Assembly (NCBI GenBank): GCA_016234445.1
Contig: JACRBT010000001.1
Coordinates: 62,001 to 126,000 of the forward strand
DNA: 64,000 bases
Direction of reading: 5' to 3'
From: Chloroflexota bacterium
GTDB taxonomy: Bacteria; Chloroflexota; Dehalococcoidia; Tepidiformales; Tepidiformaceae
Positions 16,286 through 24,967 of this stretch are shown here, piece by piece. How positions within the stretch are numbered: the stretch's first letter is position 1; the number at the start of each line of letters is the position of its first letter. Under the pieces are notes generated by a model. That model searched no databases. It saw only the letters and a list, made by a program, of their open reading frames with translations, and was not told the DNA's origin. The position numbers were made by a program, and so were the translations under genes.

Positions 16286-16924
16286 GTGAAAAAGAGCATC
16301 CTCTTCAGCCTGATGGTCATCGGCGCCGTGGCGGCGATGATCACCGCCGCCACGACCGCGGAGTTCTCGGACACAGCCACATCGACCGGGAACGTCTTTA
16401 GCACGGGCACGTTGGACCTGACCGTGGACGGGGACGAATCCACCAGCGCGGTGTTCGGGGAGACCGGCCTTGTCCCCGACGGCGCGGGGGACCCCGGGAA
16501 CGCTGCCTCCACCGGTCGCGCCTCGATGGCGATCGCGAACACCGGTTCGATTGACGGGTCGGTGGACATCTCGGGGATTAGCGTGGACGACGTGGAACTC
16601 GGCGCCTGCCTTGGCGCTGAAGCCGCAGTGCCCGACTCCACCTGCACCGACGGCGCCGCTGGCGAACTCAGCCAACAGCTTGAGGTCACCCTCTGCTTCG
16701 CCGATGCCGCGACTGATGACTGTGGCGACCCCGGCACCGTCGCCATCTACAGCGGCGTTCTTGGTTCCATCTCCGCCTCCTACGACAACGACTACGCCCT
16801 TGCCGCGGGGACGACGAGGTACATCGTCGTGGAGTGGCACCTGCCCAACAGCGCCACGAACCTGGTCCAGAGCGACGAGTCGACGCTCGACTTCACCGTT
16901 GAACTGGATCAGTTCGACGACTAA
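16286..16924 (+). CDS. SipW-dependent TasA/camelysin-like secreted protein 1
   Basis: 212 residues. The N-terminus VKKSILFSLMVIGAVAAMIT is a short basic and hydrophobic signal, followed by TTAEFSDTATSTGNVFSTGT. The signature FSDTxTSxGNxFxxGTLDL just after the cleavage site is what marks SipW-processed TasA/CalY proteins, which build extracellular amyloid-like fibres. The mature part is an acidic beta-rich domain with an early Cys and a conserved Cys-containing segment near residues 110-150. The GTG at 16286 has GGGGAGA about 8 nt before it. Two related genes and a signal peptidase follow on the same strand, giving a complete fibre-export module. Confidence 0.85.
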   Translation: MKKSILFSLMVIGAVAAMITAATTAEFSDTATSTGNVFSTGTLDLTVDGDESTSAVFGETGLVPDGAGDPGNAASTGRASMAIANTGSIDGSVDISGISVDDVELGACLGAEAAVPDSTCTDGAAGELSQQLEVTLCFADAATDDCGDPGTVAIYSGVLGSISASYDNDYALAAGTTRYIVVEWHLPNSATNLVQSDESTLDFTVELDQFDD

Positions 16925-16945
16925 TCGTTGCTGAGGATGCTCAAT

Positions 16946-16973
16946 CCGGGGGCGGGCTGACGCCCGCCCCCGG
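16946..16973 (+). terminator. GC-rich hairpin after first fibre gene
   Basis: A perfect 12-bp stem (16946-16957 with 16962-16973) around loop TGAC lies 21 nt after the stop. No T-run follows, so it may only attenuate, giving more transcript of the first fibre gene than of those downstream. Confidence 0.5.
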
Positions 16974-17053
16974 GCGATCCTCCCTGGCCACGCCAACCAC
17001 ACGTCCACTCCGCAGATCACGCCGTCACACGACGACGCAGGATTCGCTGAACG

Positions 17054-17641
17054 ATGAAGACCTCGATACTGGCAAGCGTTGCGCTCATAGCGCTGGTCCT
17101 GGCTGCCATGATGGTCGGCGTCACTTCGGCCAGCCTCACGGACACAGCCACGAGTAGTTCCAACGCCTTCAGCAGCGGCTCGCTCGATCTGAAGGTCAAT
17201 TCAACCGACAACCCGGCCGGCTTCATCAGCTTCACGTCGCCGAAGATGCATCCCGGGGATGCGGTCGTCGCCGCCGTGACCGTGAGCAATCCGGGGACGC
17301 TCCAACTGCGTTACGCCCTGGCGAGCGTCACCACCGAAAACGTCCTTTCGGGAGCGCTGCAACTGACCGTCAAGTCTGGCGTCACCACCTGCACGCTAGC
17401 CGGATTTAGTTCGAGCGGGACGGTGATTTACGGGCCCGGCGTGCTCGGCACGACCACCGGGACCGCGGTCTTCGGCAATCCCGCCGTCGGCGCCCAGGCG
17501 GGCGACCGGACCCTCAACGGCGGGGCCAGCGAAACCCTCTGCTTCCAGGTCCAGCTTCCATCCAACGCCGCCAACAGCACCCAGAACCTCACCACCTCCG
17601 CCACCTTCACGTTTTCTGCCGAGCAGACGACGAACAACTGA
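17054..17641 (+). CDS. SipW-dependent TasA/camelysin-like secreted protein 2
   Basis: 195 residues. The signal MKTSILASVALIALVLAAMM is followed by TSASLTDTATSSSNAFSSGS, the SipW-type processing signature, and a beta-rich mature domain with DLKVNSTDNP. It is a paralogue of the preceding gene with the same order of signature and early acidic region, but lacks the longer central insert. An ATG at 17054 starts the signal directly; the ribosome site is weak. It probably forms fibre or matrix subunits together with its neighbours, as inferred from the family. Confidence 0.82.
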   Translation: MKTSILASVALIALVLAAMMVGVTSASLTDTATSSSNAFSSGSLDLKVNSTDNPAGFISFTSPKMHPGDAVVAAVTVSNPGTLQLRYALASVTTENVLSGALQLTVKSGVTTCTLAGFSSSGTVIYGPGVLGTTTGTAVFGNPAVGAQAGDRTLNGGASETLCFQVQLPSNAANSTQNLTTSATFTFSAEQTTNN

Positions 17642-17662
17642 ATCTGAAGAGATAGAGACACC

Positions 17663-18916
17663 GTGAAGAAGTTCGTTGTCGCCATGATAGTGCTCGCCGC
17701 GATGTTGACCGTCATCGCCGGCCCGGGCACCGGCGCGCTCTTCACGGACGCCTCGACAGGCTCCGGCAACGCGTTCTCAACTGACACGCTGGCGCCGCCC
17801 ACCGCTCCCTCGGCCACCCTGGGAAGCGACGGCGAAACGGTGACGTTGACCTGGACGGCGACCGCTTCAACCTGGGCCACCAGCTACGACCTGTACTACG
17901 GGACGACTTCCGGGAGCTACCCGACTTTCGTCAAGAACATCGCCGGCAGGACCACGGTCACCACGACCGACGTGCCGGCGAGCGGCTCCGCAGCGCACTA
18001 CGCGCTCCAGGCCCGCTTCCAGAACTGGGCAAGCCTCTTCTCGACCCCCGACGTCACCGTCAAGCCGCTCGACCACTTCATCGTGAAAGCCAGCGACGGG
18101 ACCAGCAACATCGCCAACCAGACGGCCGGGACCTCCTTCACCGTCAAAGCGACGGCCCAGGCGGCCGACAATTCCACGGTGACAGTGTTCACGGGCAACG
18201 TGACTCTGGCTTCGAACCTGGGTGCGATCACCTGTTCCCCGAGCTGCACCCAGGCCGCGGTCGCGGGGGTGGCAACGTTCAACGTGACCTACGCCGCCGC
18301 CGTAACGGCTACGTCGCTGACGGCAACGGGCGGCTCGCCGAACGCGAAGACCGGGACGAGCAACACGTTCGACGTCGCGAGCGCATCTGTGCCCTCGCTG
18401 TACTTCAGCGACAGCACCACAATGGAGACGCTTCCCGACACCGGCAGCTTCACGATCACGCCGGCCGCGAGTGCAACGCTTATGTCGTCGCCCGCTGCGA
18501 CCACCGCCACTTCCGTCAAGACGGTTCAAAGCGGTACCACCGGCTGGACCCTGAACCTCGTCCTCAAGAACAACACGCCGAACGCGGCCAACGCCAAGGC
18601 AAACGTCACGATCTGGTGGCAGAACGGCTCCTGCACGCCTGGGGCAATCCCGGCGACCCAGATCCTGGCCCAAGCGACCGGGACCGGCGCGATCGCCATC
18701 GCAAAACCGGGAAGCAACGACAAGTACGGCGAGACGTTCACCATTCCCAGCGTCGGCTCGGTTTCGCGGACCATGGTCAGCGGCGACGTCGTCTGCCTGA
18801 ACATCGAGGTCCTTTCCAACAGCCAGGACGCCGTCACCATCTACACGAACACGGCCTCCCTCACCGGGGTCACGGGCCTGATCTCCGGCATCATCGGCCC
18901 GATGACGTTCAACTAG
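17663..18916 (+). CDS. SipW-dependent secreted protein with Fn3- and Ig-like domains
   Basis: 417 residues. The signal VKKFVVAMIVLAAMLTVIAG is followed by TGALFTDASTGSGNAFSTDT, a SipW signature related to its two neighbours. The remainder is modular: a fibronectin type III-like domain (about 50-135, with LTWTATASTWATSYDLYYG), an Ig-like/invasin-like domain (about 140-250, with two Cys in ITCSPSC), and a C-terminal beta domain. This looks like an adhesive or accessory fibre component. The start is GTG at 17663, 21 nt after the preceding stop. The next recognisable gene is the signal peptidase. Confidence 0.8.
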   Translation: MKKFVVAMIVLAAMLTVIAGPGTGALFTDASTGSGNAFSTDTLAPPTAPSATLGSDGETVTLTWTATASTWATSYDLYYGTTSGSYPTFVKNIAGRTTVTTTDVPASGSAAHYALQARFQNWASLFSTPDVTVKPLDHFIVKASDGTSNIANQTAGTSFTVKATAQAADNSTVTVFTGNVTLASNLGAITCSPSCTQAAVAGVATFNVTYAAAVTATSLTATGGSPNAKTGTSNTFDVASASVPSLYFSDSTTMETLPDTGSFTITPAASATLMSSPAATTATSVKTVQSGTTGWTLNLVLKNNTPNAANAKANVTIWWQNGSCTPGAIPATQILAQATGTGAIAIAKPGSNDKYGETFTIPSVGSVSRTMVSGDVVCLNIEVLSNSQDAVTIYTNTASLTGVTGLISGIIGPMTFN

Positions 18917-18918
18917 CC

Positions 18919-19005
18919 ATGAAGACGAACATGAAGACACGCCGACGCTCCCGCCGCTTCACCGCCTTCGCCGCCGATCGTCGCCGTGCCGGGGGTCGAT
19001 CATGA
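18919..19005 (+). CDS. Possible 28-residue basic peptide before signal peptidase
   Basis: A short frame beginning MKTNMKTRRRSRRF starts 2 nt after the preceding stop, and its TGA overlaps the ATG of the signal peptidase gene (ATGA). It is very rich in Arg. It might couple translation of the peptidase to the fibre genes, or be a chance frame. No homology could be judged. Confidence 0.3.
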   Translation: MKTNMKTRRRSRRFTAFAADRRRAGGRS

Positions 19006-19604
19006 TGGCGGCCGAGCTTCGCGGAACGGTTGCGGGGCGATGGCGCCGGCGGCCGGTGGCCCCCGCATGGCTGCGCGAGGCGCTCTCCTGGCTCGGGATA
19101 GCGCTCGTCGGGGTCGCCGTCGCGGGGTTGGTGACTGTGGCAATGGCGCCACGGCTCTTTGGCTGGCAGTTCGTCGTCGTCCAGGGCGGGAGCATGGAAC
19201 CGACCATCGGCTTCGGGAGCGTCGCCGTGATGACGCGGCCAGACCGCGAACACCTCCACACAGGCGACATCGTGATGTTCAGCCGCGGCGGCCAGGTGGT
19301 CACGCACCGGATCGTCGCCATCTCCGCGGACGGCCGGCAACTGACGATGAAGGGTGACGCGAACGACGCCCCGGACCAGGGGACGATCTCCCCGGCGAGC
19401 GTCCGCGGTGAATTCGCCTTCGCTGTCCCAAAGGTGGGCTACTTCGTCCACTGGATGGGGACACAGCAGGGCTACATGGCGCTCATCCTGATCCCCGGTC
19501 TGGCGATCATCGCCATCGAGCTGGCCTCGATCGGCCGGAGTCTCCGCGCCGCCAGCCGCCGGCCCGACCCGGGCGACCTCGCCGCCGGCGGTGATCCACA
19601 ATGA
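19002..19604 (+). CDS. sipW: Signal peptidase I, SipW/ER type (Ser-His)
   Basis: 200 residues, a membrane signal peptidase with TM segments near residues 30-50 and 160-185. The catalytic Ser lies in VQGGSMEPTI near residue 64. The general base is His in VVTHRIVAI near 102, replacing the Lys of ordinary bacterial LepB, and an Asp motif KGDANDAPD follows near 119. Ser-His enzymes of this archaeal/eukaryotic type (SipW) process TasA-like precursors. Location directly downstream of three such precursors supports that substrate. Adjacent ATGs at 19002 and 19005 are both possible. It overlaps the next gene by 4 bp (ATGA). Confidence 0.92.
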   Translation: MMAAELRGTVAGRWRRRPVAPAWLREALSWLGIALVGVAVAGLVTVAMAPRLFGWQFVVVQGGSMEPTIGFGSVAVMTRPDREHLHTGDIVMFSRGGQVVTHRIVAISADGRQLTMKGDANDAPDQGTISPASVRGEFAFAVPKVGYFVHWMGTQQGYMALILIPGLAIIAIELASIGRSLRAASRRPDPGDLAAGGDPQ

Positions 19605-21853
19605 GTGCGGCGACGATGGGCATGCCGCGGGGGAAGCGCCATCTCTTCGGGCTGGCGGCGCGGCTCGCCGTGGTCCTTGGCGTGCTGGTGTTTGGCGCGG
19701 TCCTCGTCCACAACCGCGAACCGTTCGCCCCTTCCGTCTCGGCTGCCGCCGGCGACCCTCACATCGAGCTCGCCCCGGCCGGCACGCAATCGTTCGGCGC
19801 GACGATCGGTCCCATCTGGTCCATTGCCGACGGCGCCCCCGGCGTGGCGGTCACGGGCGGCATCCAGGTCCGCGTGACGAATCTCCCGCCCGACGCGACG
19901 GCCGCGCTGAGCGTCCGCGCCGACTATACGGCCAGCGCCGGCAACTCCGCGATGGCCGAGGCTGTCGTTGTCACGGCGATGACGCTCGACGGAGACGACC
20001 TGCTCCCCGCCTGGAGCGGCTGTACGTCGAGCCTCGGCCTCACGCTCGCGGACCTGAAGAACTGTTCCGCGCCGCCCTCGCTGCCGGTTCCCCCGGCCGT
20101 CGGCGCCCGGTTCGAGATGACCCTCACCATTGCCCGGGAGGCCAGCAACACCCTCCAGGGGATCTCGGCCGGGCCGTTCACGGTCATCTTCGGGCTCGCG
20201 GGCGACGCGCCGGAACCGACTCCTACGCCGACTTCGACGCCGACCCAAACCCCGACCGTCACGCCAACTTCAACGCCCACGCAGACAGCGACGGCGACGC
20301 CTGCACCCACGCAAACGCCGACGCCCGTGCCCCTAACACCGACGCCCGCGCCCATCCCGCAGCCGCCGCCGACCGGGAACCCACCGCAACCGGAGGTCAT
20401 CGCGCCAACAGCGAAGATCGTGCTGCGCTACAGCGTCCCCGTTGACGTCAGTCCATCGCTCTTCACGCTGACCGTCGGCGGCGAGGGCGGGGTCACGGGA
20501 CCCGGTCCGAGCCAGGCAACGGGCCCCGTGGGCGTCGCGAGCGGTCGGCCCATCACCTACACGGCGCCCGACAGCATCACCACCAGCAACAGCAAGATCA
20601 CGCTGGCGCTCGACGAAATCGTCTGCGTTTCGGACGTGCGGTCGCGGATTGCTGTTTCGAGCGTGCCCTCGTTCCAGCTGAGCTTCCTCGTGGACGGGGA
20701 GGTCGTCACCTGCACGGCGTACTACACCGCCGTCGCCGGTGCCATCACATCGGCGCCGGTACCAACGCCCAGCCCTGAGCCGCCCGCGGCCGAAGAACCG
20801 AAAGTGGCGCCTCGACCGCAGACCGATCGGCCGAGCATCATCCGCAACGTCCCCTCCTTCGGCGACTTCCTCAACAGCAGCCCGAAGGCTGCGAGTTCGA
20901 ACCTGGCACTGACGCTGGGCGTGGTCCTGCTCTTGCTCATCAGCTCGGGCCTGTTCAACCAGACGGTCGAAGAGAATCGCGACGACATCGAGGGCTTCTT
21001 CGAACGCTTCGCCGCTCCGCTTGTCGCGGTGGTCGCGTTCCTGGGTCGGACGTGGAAGCGGGTCGGAAGCGGGTCATCGCGGTTTAGGCGCATCGCCGTC
21101 CCGATTGGCGTCCTCATGCTCACCGGTCTCATCTACGGCAACCTTGAGCCGGGCTTCGGGTTCAACAGTAAGAGCGTCGTGGTGTTCACGAGCCTGGTGG
21201 TCAGCGGCGGCGTGGTGACCTACCTCTACGAAGGCGGCGAAGCCTGGCTCACCCGCCGGCGGTTGGGCCTCCAGGCGGGAGTCCGGCTCTACCCCGCGTC
21301 GATCATGATCGCGGTGGTGTCCGTGGCCCTCTGCCGCGCGGTCGGCTTCCAGCCGGGCATCGTCTTCGGGTTCATCGCCTCGAGCGTCCTCCTTGTGCCG
21401 GCGAATGTTACGAAGAAGGACTCCGGCTCGGTGCTCATCTGGCCCGCCTTGAGCCTGCTGGCCGTGAGCCTCGGAGCCTGGATGCTCGTTGGCCCCCTGC
21501 GCGACCTCGGCGAAGGGCACGATGGGATCCTGGCGGCATTGCCGGAGTCGATCGCCGTGGCGGTCTTCATCGTGGGCATGGAGGGTCTCTTCTGCACGAT
21601 GGTCCCGCTCAAGTTCATGGACGGAAAGCGGCTCTGGGACTGGAACAAGTGGGTCTGGCTGGCTGTCTACGTGAGCGTTGCCTACCTGTTCTTCCACATC
21701 CTCTTCTACCAGGAGGAGGCCTACTTCGACGCCCTCCGGAACACGAAGGTCATCGGCGCCGGAGCGATCTTCGGCGCCTACCTGCTGGTGACCTTCGGCA
21801 CCTGGGGATTCTTCCTCGTGAGGAACCGGGGCGAGGGCGGACACCCGGCCTAG
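19601..21853 (+). CDS. Large ecto/multi-TM protein of the fibre operon, unknown function
   Basis: 750 residues. An N-terminal signal or anchor (LFGLAARLAVVLGVLVFGAV) is followed by a beta-rich ectodomain to about residue 205. A Pro/Thr-rich repeat linker (about 207-267) made of TPTPT-like units comes next, then a second ectodomain (about 270-385). From about 425 the protein has some nine hydrophobic helices, with a distinctive GFQPGIVFGFIASSVLLV segment near 585. The gene overlaps the SipW gene by 4 bp (ATGA), so the two are translationally coupled. A role in anchoring, exporting or sensing the fibres is plausible but not supported by a recognised domain. Confidence 0.75.
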   Translation: MSAATMGMPRGKRHLFGLAARLAVVLGVLVFGAVLVHNREPFAPSVSAAAGDPHIELAPAGTQSFGATIGPIWSIADGAPGVAVTGGIQVRVTNLPPDATAALSVRADYTASAGNSAMAEAVVVTAMTLDGDDLLPAWSGCTSSLGLTLADLKNCSAPPSLPVPPAVGARFEMTLTIAREASNTLQGISAGPFTVIFGLAGDAPEPTPTPTSTPTQTPTVTPTSTPTQTATATPAPTQTPTPVPLTPTPAPIPQPPPTGNPPQPEVIAPTAKIVLRYSVPVDVSPSLFTLTVGGEGGVTGPGPSQATGPVGVASGRPITYTAPDSITTSNSKITLALDEIVCVSDVRSRIAVSSVPSFQLSFLVDGEVVTCTAYYTAVAGAITSAPVPTPSPEPPAAEEPKVAPRPQTDRPSIIRNVPSFGDFLNSSPKAASSNLALTLGVVLLLLISSGLFNQTVEENRDDIEGFFERFAAPLVAVVAFLGRTWKRVGSGSSRFRRIAVPIGVLMLTGLIYGNLEPGFGFNSKSVVVFTSLVVSGGVVTYLYEGGEAWLTRRRLGLQAGVRLYPASIMIAVVSVALCRAVGFQPGIVFGFIASSVLLVPANVTKKDSGSVLIWPALSLLAVSLGAWMLVGPLRDLGEGHDGILAALPESIAVAVFIVGMEGLFCTMVPLKFMDGKRLWDWNKWVWLAVYVSVAYLFFHILFYQEEAYFDALRNTKVIGAGAIFGAYLLVTFGTWGFFLVRNRGEGGHPA

Positions 21854-21995
21854 GGATTGGAACGGCGCTCGAGGCATCGGGGGAGGCACGAACCCGGTAC
21901 GATTCGCCCGGACGGCCCGACTGGATGGCTCTCCCGGCGTGAGCAACACCAGCGAGCGGGGAAGACTGCGGCGCCCTGGTCGGAGATGCCCGCGG

Positions 21996-23843
21996 TCAGG
22001 CGTCGAGGCGCCAGTTCAGCTCGTAGACCCGCATCGGTTCTTCGAAGCCGCGCAGGGGAAACTCGCCCCTGTCCGCGAAGAGGAAGCCCTTGCCCGCGAC
22101 AAGCTCGCGGACGACGTTCGCCACGAAGATCTCGCCACCAGCGGCCTTCGACGCGATCCGGGCGGCGAGGATGACGGCCGTCCCGAAAAGGTCTTCATCT
22201 TCGGCGATAGGCTCGCCGGCGTTGATGCCGACGCGGATGGTGAGGGTCTCGTCGCCCTTCGCGCTGTAGTCGGCCAGGGCGGTCTGGAGCGAGATGGCGC
22301 ACCGGAGCGCCCGTTGGGCTGACGTGAAGGAGGCGAGGAACCCATCGCCCATCGTCTTCACTTCGCTGCCGCCGAACTCGCGGAGAGCTTCGCGGGTCAT
22401 GCGCTCATGGTCGCGGAGAAGCTTGCGGCCCTTTTCGTCGCCGAGGCGCTGCATCATCGCCGTGTGGCTTTCAAGGTCGGTGAAGAGGAGCGTTCGGAGG
22501 GACTCGTTGCCGTCGCCGCTGGACTGCTCGTCGCGGACCGCGGACCCGTCCTTTGCCGCGGCGCCCATCTTCAGGTTCTGCTCGACCTGGCGTTCGGCGA
22601 GTTCGTCGTTTCGATAGGCCAGGGTCACGCGGCGCTCGTCCGCGGTCGCGACATCGTCACGGCTAAGCCAGAAGTCGCGGCGGCGGGGGGCATCGACCTT
22701 GAAGAAGCTGCCACTCGACGAGACTTCGCGGACCCTGCCAATCTGCTTGCTGTCGCGGGTGAAGATCGGGGCGCCAAGTGTGAGGGGAATGGCGACCGGC
22801 GCTTCGGCCGGCGAGGCGGCACCGGAAACGCGCCCAAGTTCGGCATGGAAGGCAGCGGCGCTGGCGGGACGGTCTTCGGGCCTGGGCGAGATCAGCGATC
22901 GGAGCAAAGACTCCAGCTGGAGCGTGATGCTCCCGTTCAGGCGGCGGATAGAGCCGGTGCCCCAGTTGGCGTACTCCTTCTCTGCCGTGTCGGGGGCAGT
23001 GTAGGGCGGACGGCCGGTGAGCATTTCGAAGAGCACACAGCCCATCGAGAAAACGTCGCTTCGCGGGTCGAGGTGTTCCCCTCGAAACTCCTCCGGCGGC
23101 GAGTACGGTGAAAGGTAGGCGGCGTCCGCCTCGTTTCGGTCGAGGCCGACGGTAAGGCCGAAGTCGCCGAGATGAGGGCGGCCCGCCGCGGTAAACCAGA
23201 TATTGCCGGGCTTGATGTCGCGGTGGGTGACGCCCTTGGTGTGGGCGAATTCCAGCGCTTCCACGAGAGCCGTCGCGATCTGAAGAGCCCGGTGGACGCC
23301 AATGCCGCGGGCGCCGGATTCTGCCATCAGGTCGGCGAGAGAGCCCCCGGACATGAACTGGGCGACGATGTAGGGAGTGCCGTTGTCGTCGCCGACGTCG
23401 TAGGTGGTGACGATGTAGGGGTGCTCGCCGAGACGGGCGATGGCGCGAATGTCGTGCCAGAGGCGGGTGGTGGCTTCCGCGTCCAATCCCACGGTGTCGA
23501 TGGTGGTGAAGGCAACGTCCCGTTCGACAATCTTGTCATGGGCCAGGTAGACCGCCTTCCGGCCGAGGCGGCCAAGCGTCTGGCGGACGACGTACCGGCC
23601 GGAGAGGAAGCCTTCCCCGCGTTCGTGGGCCGCGGAGGCGGGACCGGAGGACTCGCCCGGCCCCTCGCGCTCCATCCGCCGGCGGGCCGCCGCGAGGAAT
23701 GAAGCGGCGTCGGCATCGTCGGGGTCGAGGTCCAGCACCTCCTGCGCAAGGTCACGTACACCGGACCAGGAGGCCGCGGCGACGGCGGCTTCGATCTCTT
23801 CGAAAAGGGCGTCGATTCGCTTTTGGACACGTGGGGTGGGCAT
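21996..23843 (-). CDS. Degenerate Ser/Thr kinase-PRC-class III cyclase fusion
   Basis: 615 residues. A short N-terminal helical region is followed by a kinase-like domain (about 83-345): HRDIKPGN (His207, Arg208, Asp209) and DFG (227-229) are intact. The VAIK lysine position reads VAFT (Thr113), and the expected helix-C Glu region has no clear equivalent. A PRC-barrel/DUF2171-like segment (about 385-430, GAPIFTRDSKQIG) links to a class III nucleotide cyclase domain. That domain has metal Asp residues in LFTDLESHT and KTMGDGFLASF, while the Asn of VNxAAR reads VILAARI. It resembles kinase/cyclase fusion regulators. A TATTAT box lies 10 nt upstream of the start. Ligand unknown. Confidence 0.85.
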   Translation of the reverse strand: MPTPRVQKRIDALFEEIEAAVAAASWSGVRDLAQEVLDLDPDDADAASFLAAARRRMEREGPGESSGPASAAHERGEGFLSGRYVVRQTLGRLGRKAVYLAHDKIVERDVAFTTIDTVGLDAEATTRLWHDIRAIARLGEHPYIVTTYDVGDDNGTPYIVAQFMSGGSLADLMAESGARGIGVHRALQIATALVEALEFAHTKGVTHRDIKPGNIWFTAAGRPHLGDFGLTVGLDRNEADAAYLSPYSPPEEFRGEHLDPRSDVFSMGCVLFEMLTGRPPYTAPDTAEKEYANWGTGSIRRLNGSITLQLESLLRSLISPRPEDRPASAAAFHAELGRVSGAASPAEAPVAIPLTLGAPIFTRDSKQIGRVREVSSSGSFFKVDAPRRRDFWLSRDDVATADERRVTLAYRNDELAERQVEQNLKMGAAAKDGSAVRDEQSSGDGNESLRTLLFTDLESHTAMMQRLGDEKGRKLLRDHERMTREALREFGGSEVKTMGDGFLASFTSAQRALRCAISLQTALADYSAKGDETLTIRVGINAGEPIAEDEDLFGTAVILAARIASKAAGGEIFVANVVRELVAGKGFLFADRGEFPLRGFEEPMRVYELNWRLDA

Positions 23844-23955
23844 CTCATCGGGATAATACACCGAAGGTTCACGGTCCGGGAGGCCCCTTTGCCGAACCTT
23901 CGCCCCTTGCCCGGCAGGCCCGTGGCGGCAACTTCCCGTTTCGGGGACCCGGGCG

Positions 23956-23961
23956 TATGGT
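23956..23961 (+). promoter_or_regulatory. -10 box TATGGT, apparent leaderless start
   Basis: TATGGT ends 7 nt before the ATG at 23969, so the transcript would start about at the initiation codon. This geometry supports the shorter start of the LLM oxidoreductase and recurs at other genes here. Confidence 0.45.
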
Positions 23962-23968
23962 CGGCAGC

Positions 23969-24928
23969 ATGAAGTTTGGCGTCCTGCAGTTCTTCTCATG
24001 GTCCCGGCGGGTGCCGCTGGAGACCGTGTACGCGCGCGCCTTCGAACGGATCGCGATCATGGACGAGGGCGGCTACGACGCAGTCTGGCTGGCGGAACAC
24101 CACTTCAACACCTACAGCGTGTGCCCTTCGCCGCTCATGATGGCGACCCATGTGGCGGCCCGGACGAAGAACCTGCGGATTGGGACCGCCGTCACACTGG
24201 CGGCGTTCTACCACCCGCTGCGGCTGGCCGAAGACGTGGCGCTGCTCGACATCCTCTCCGGAGGGCGGGTGAACTGGGGCGCCGGCCGCGGGTTTGACCC
24301 GGTCGAGTTCCGGGCCTTCGAGGTCCCGGTCGAAGACAGCGCCGACCGCTACATGGAGGCGGTCGACGTCGTCCTCGCCGCCTGGCGGGACGCGACGGTA
24401 ACCCACCACGGGAAGTACTGGGACATCGACGAAGTAGAAGTGCTGCCGCGGCCGATGCAGCAGCCGCATCCGCCGGTCTGGCTGGCGGCGACTTCGCCCG
24501 ACTCCATCCGGAAGGCGGCGGAACGTGGCTTCACCATCCTGATGGACCCCCACGCCAGCCACGTGGAGATCGCGCAGAAACGAGGGCTGTATCAGCAGAC
24601 CCTGGAGGCAGCCGGTCACTCTATGGCTGGCCGGACCATCCCGATGGCCCGCCTCCTGGCGATCGCCCCCACTGCCCGGGAGGCCGAGGAGGTCGCTCGC
24701 GCAGGCGCCCGGTGGACGATCGGCTCTTATGCAAAGGGCTTGAACCCCGCCGAGGACCCGGTCGGCCGTTATGTGAACGACGTGATCATCCACGGGACCC
24801 CGGAGATGGTGGTCGACCGCATCCAGCAGCTCCGCGACGAACTGCCCCTGGACTACCTGATGTGCTCGCCCCTGAGCCACGAGTCGTTCGTGCTGTTCAC
24901 GGAAAAGGTGCTCCCTCGCCTGGCCTGA
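23969..24928 (+). CDS. LLM class flavin-dependent oxidoreductase
   Basis: 319 residues, a TIM-barrel bacterial luciferase-like protein using FMN or F420. It starts MKFGVLQFFSW and carries WLAEHHFNTYSVCPSPL near residue 37, the histidine-rich active-site region of the family, then LRIGTAVTLAAFYHPLRLAEDVA and GRVNWGAGRGFDP. An earlier in-frame ATG 4 codons upstream has no better ribosome site, and the -10 box geometry favours 23969. Substrates in this family range from alkanes to F420-dependent compounds; none is indicated here. The next gene begins 39 nt downstream but has its own -10-like box. Confidence 0.9.
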   Translation: MKFGVLQFFSWSRRVPLETVYARAFERIAIMDEGGYDAVWLAEHHFNTYSVCPSPLMMATHVAARTKNLRIGTAVTLAAFYHPLRLAEDVALLDILSGGRVNWGAGRGFDPVEFRAFEVPVEDSADRYMEAVDVVLAAWRDATVTHHGKYWDIDEVEVLPRPMQQPHPPVWLAATSPDSIRKAAERGFTILMDPHASHVEIAQKRGLYQQTLEAAGHSMAGRTIPMARLLAIAPTAREAEEVARAGARWTIGSYAKGLNPAEDPVGRYVNDVIIHGTPEMVVDRIQQLRDELPLDYLMCSPLSHESFVLFTEKVLPRLA

Positions 24929-24955
24929 CGGCTCGGGCAGCCCCCCGCCGGCCTG

Positions 24956-24961
24956 TATGAT
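24956..24961 (+). promoter_or_regulatory. -10 box TATGAT, apparent leaderless start
   Basis: TATGAT ends exactly 6 nt before the ATG at 24968, with GGGCCG between. There is no room for a ribosome site if transcription begins the usual 6-7 nt after the box. No -35 box is evident. Confidence 0.55.
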
Positions 24962-24967
24962 GGGCCG

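Noticed and set aside
20214-20390. Short tandem repeats
   Set aside because: They encode the Pro/Thr-rich linker of the 750-residue protein and are not a separate element.
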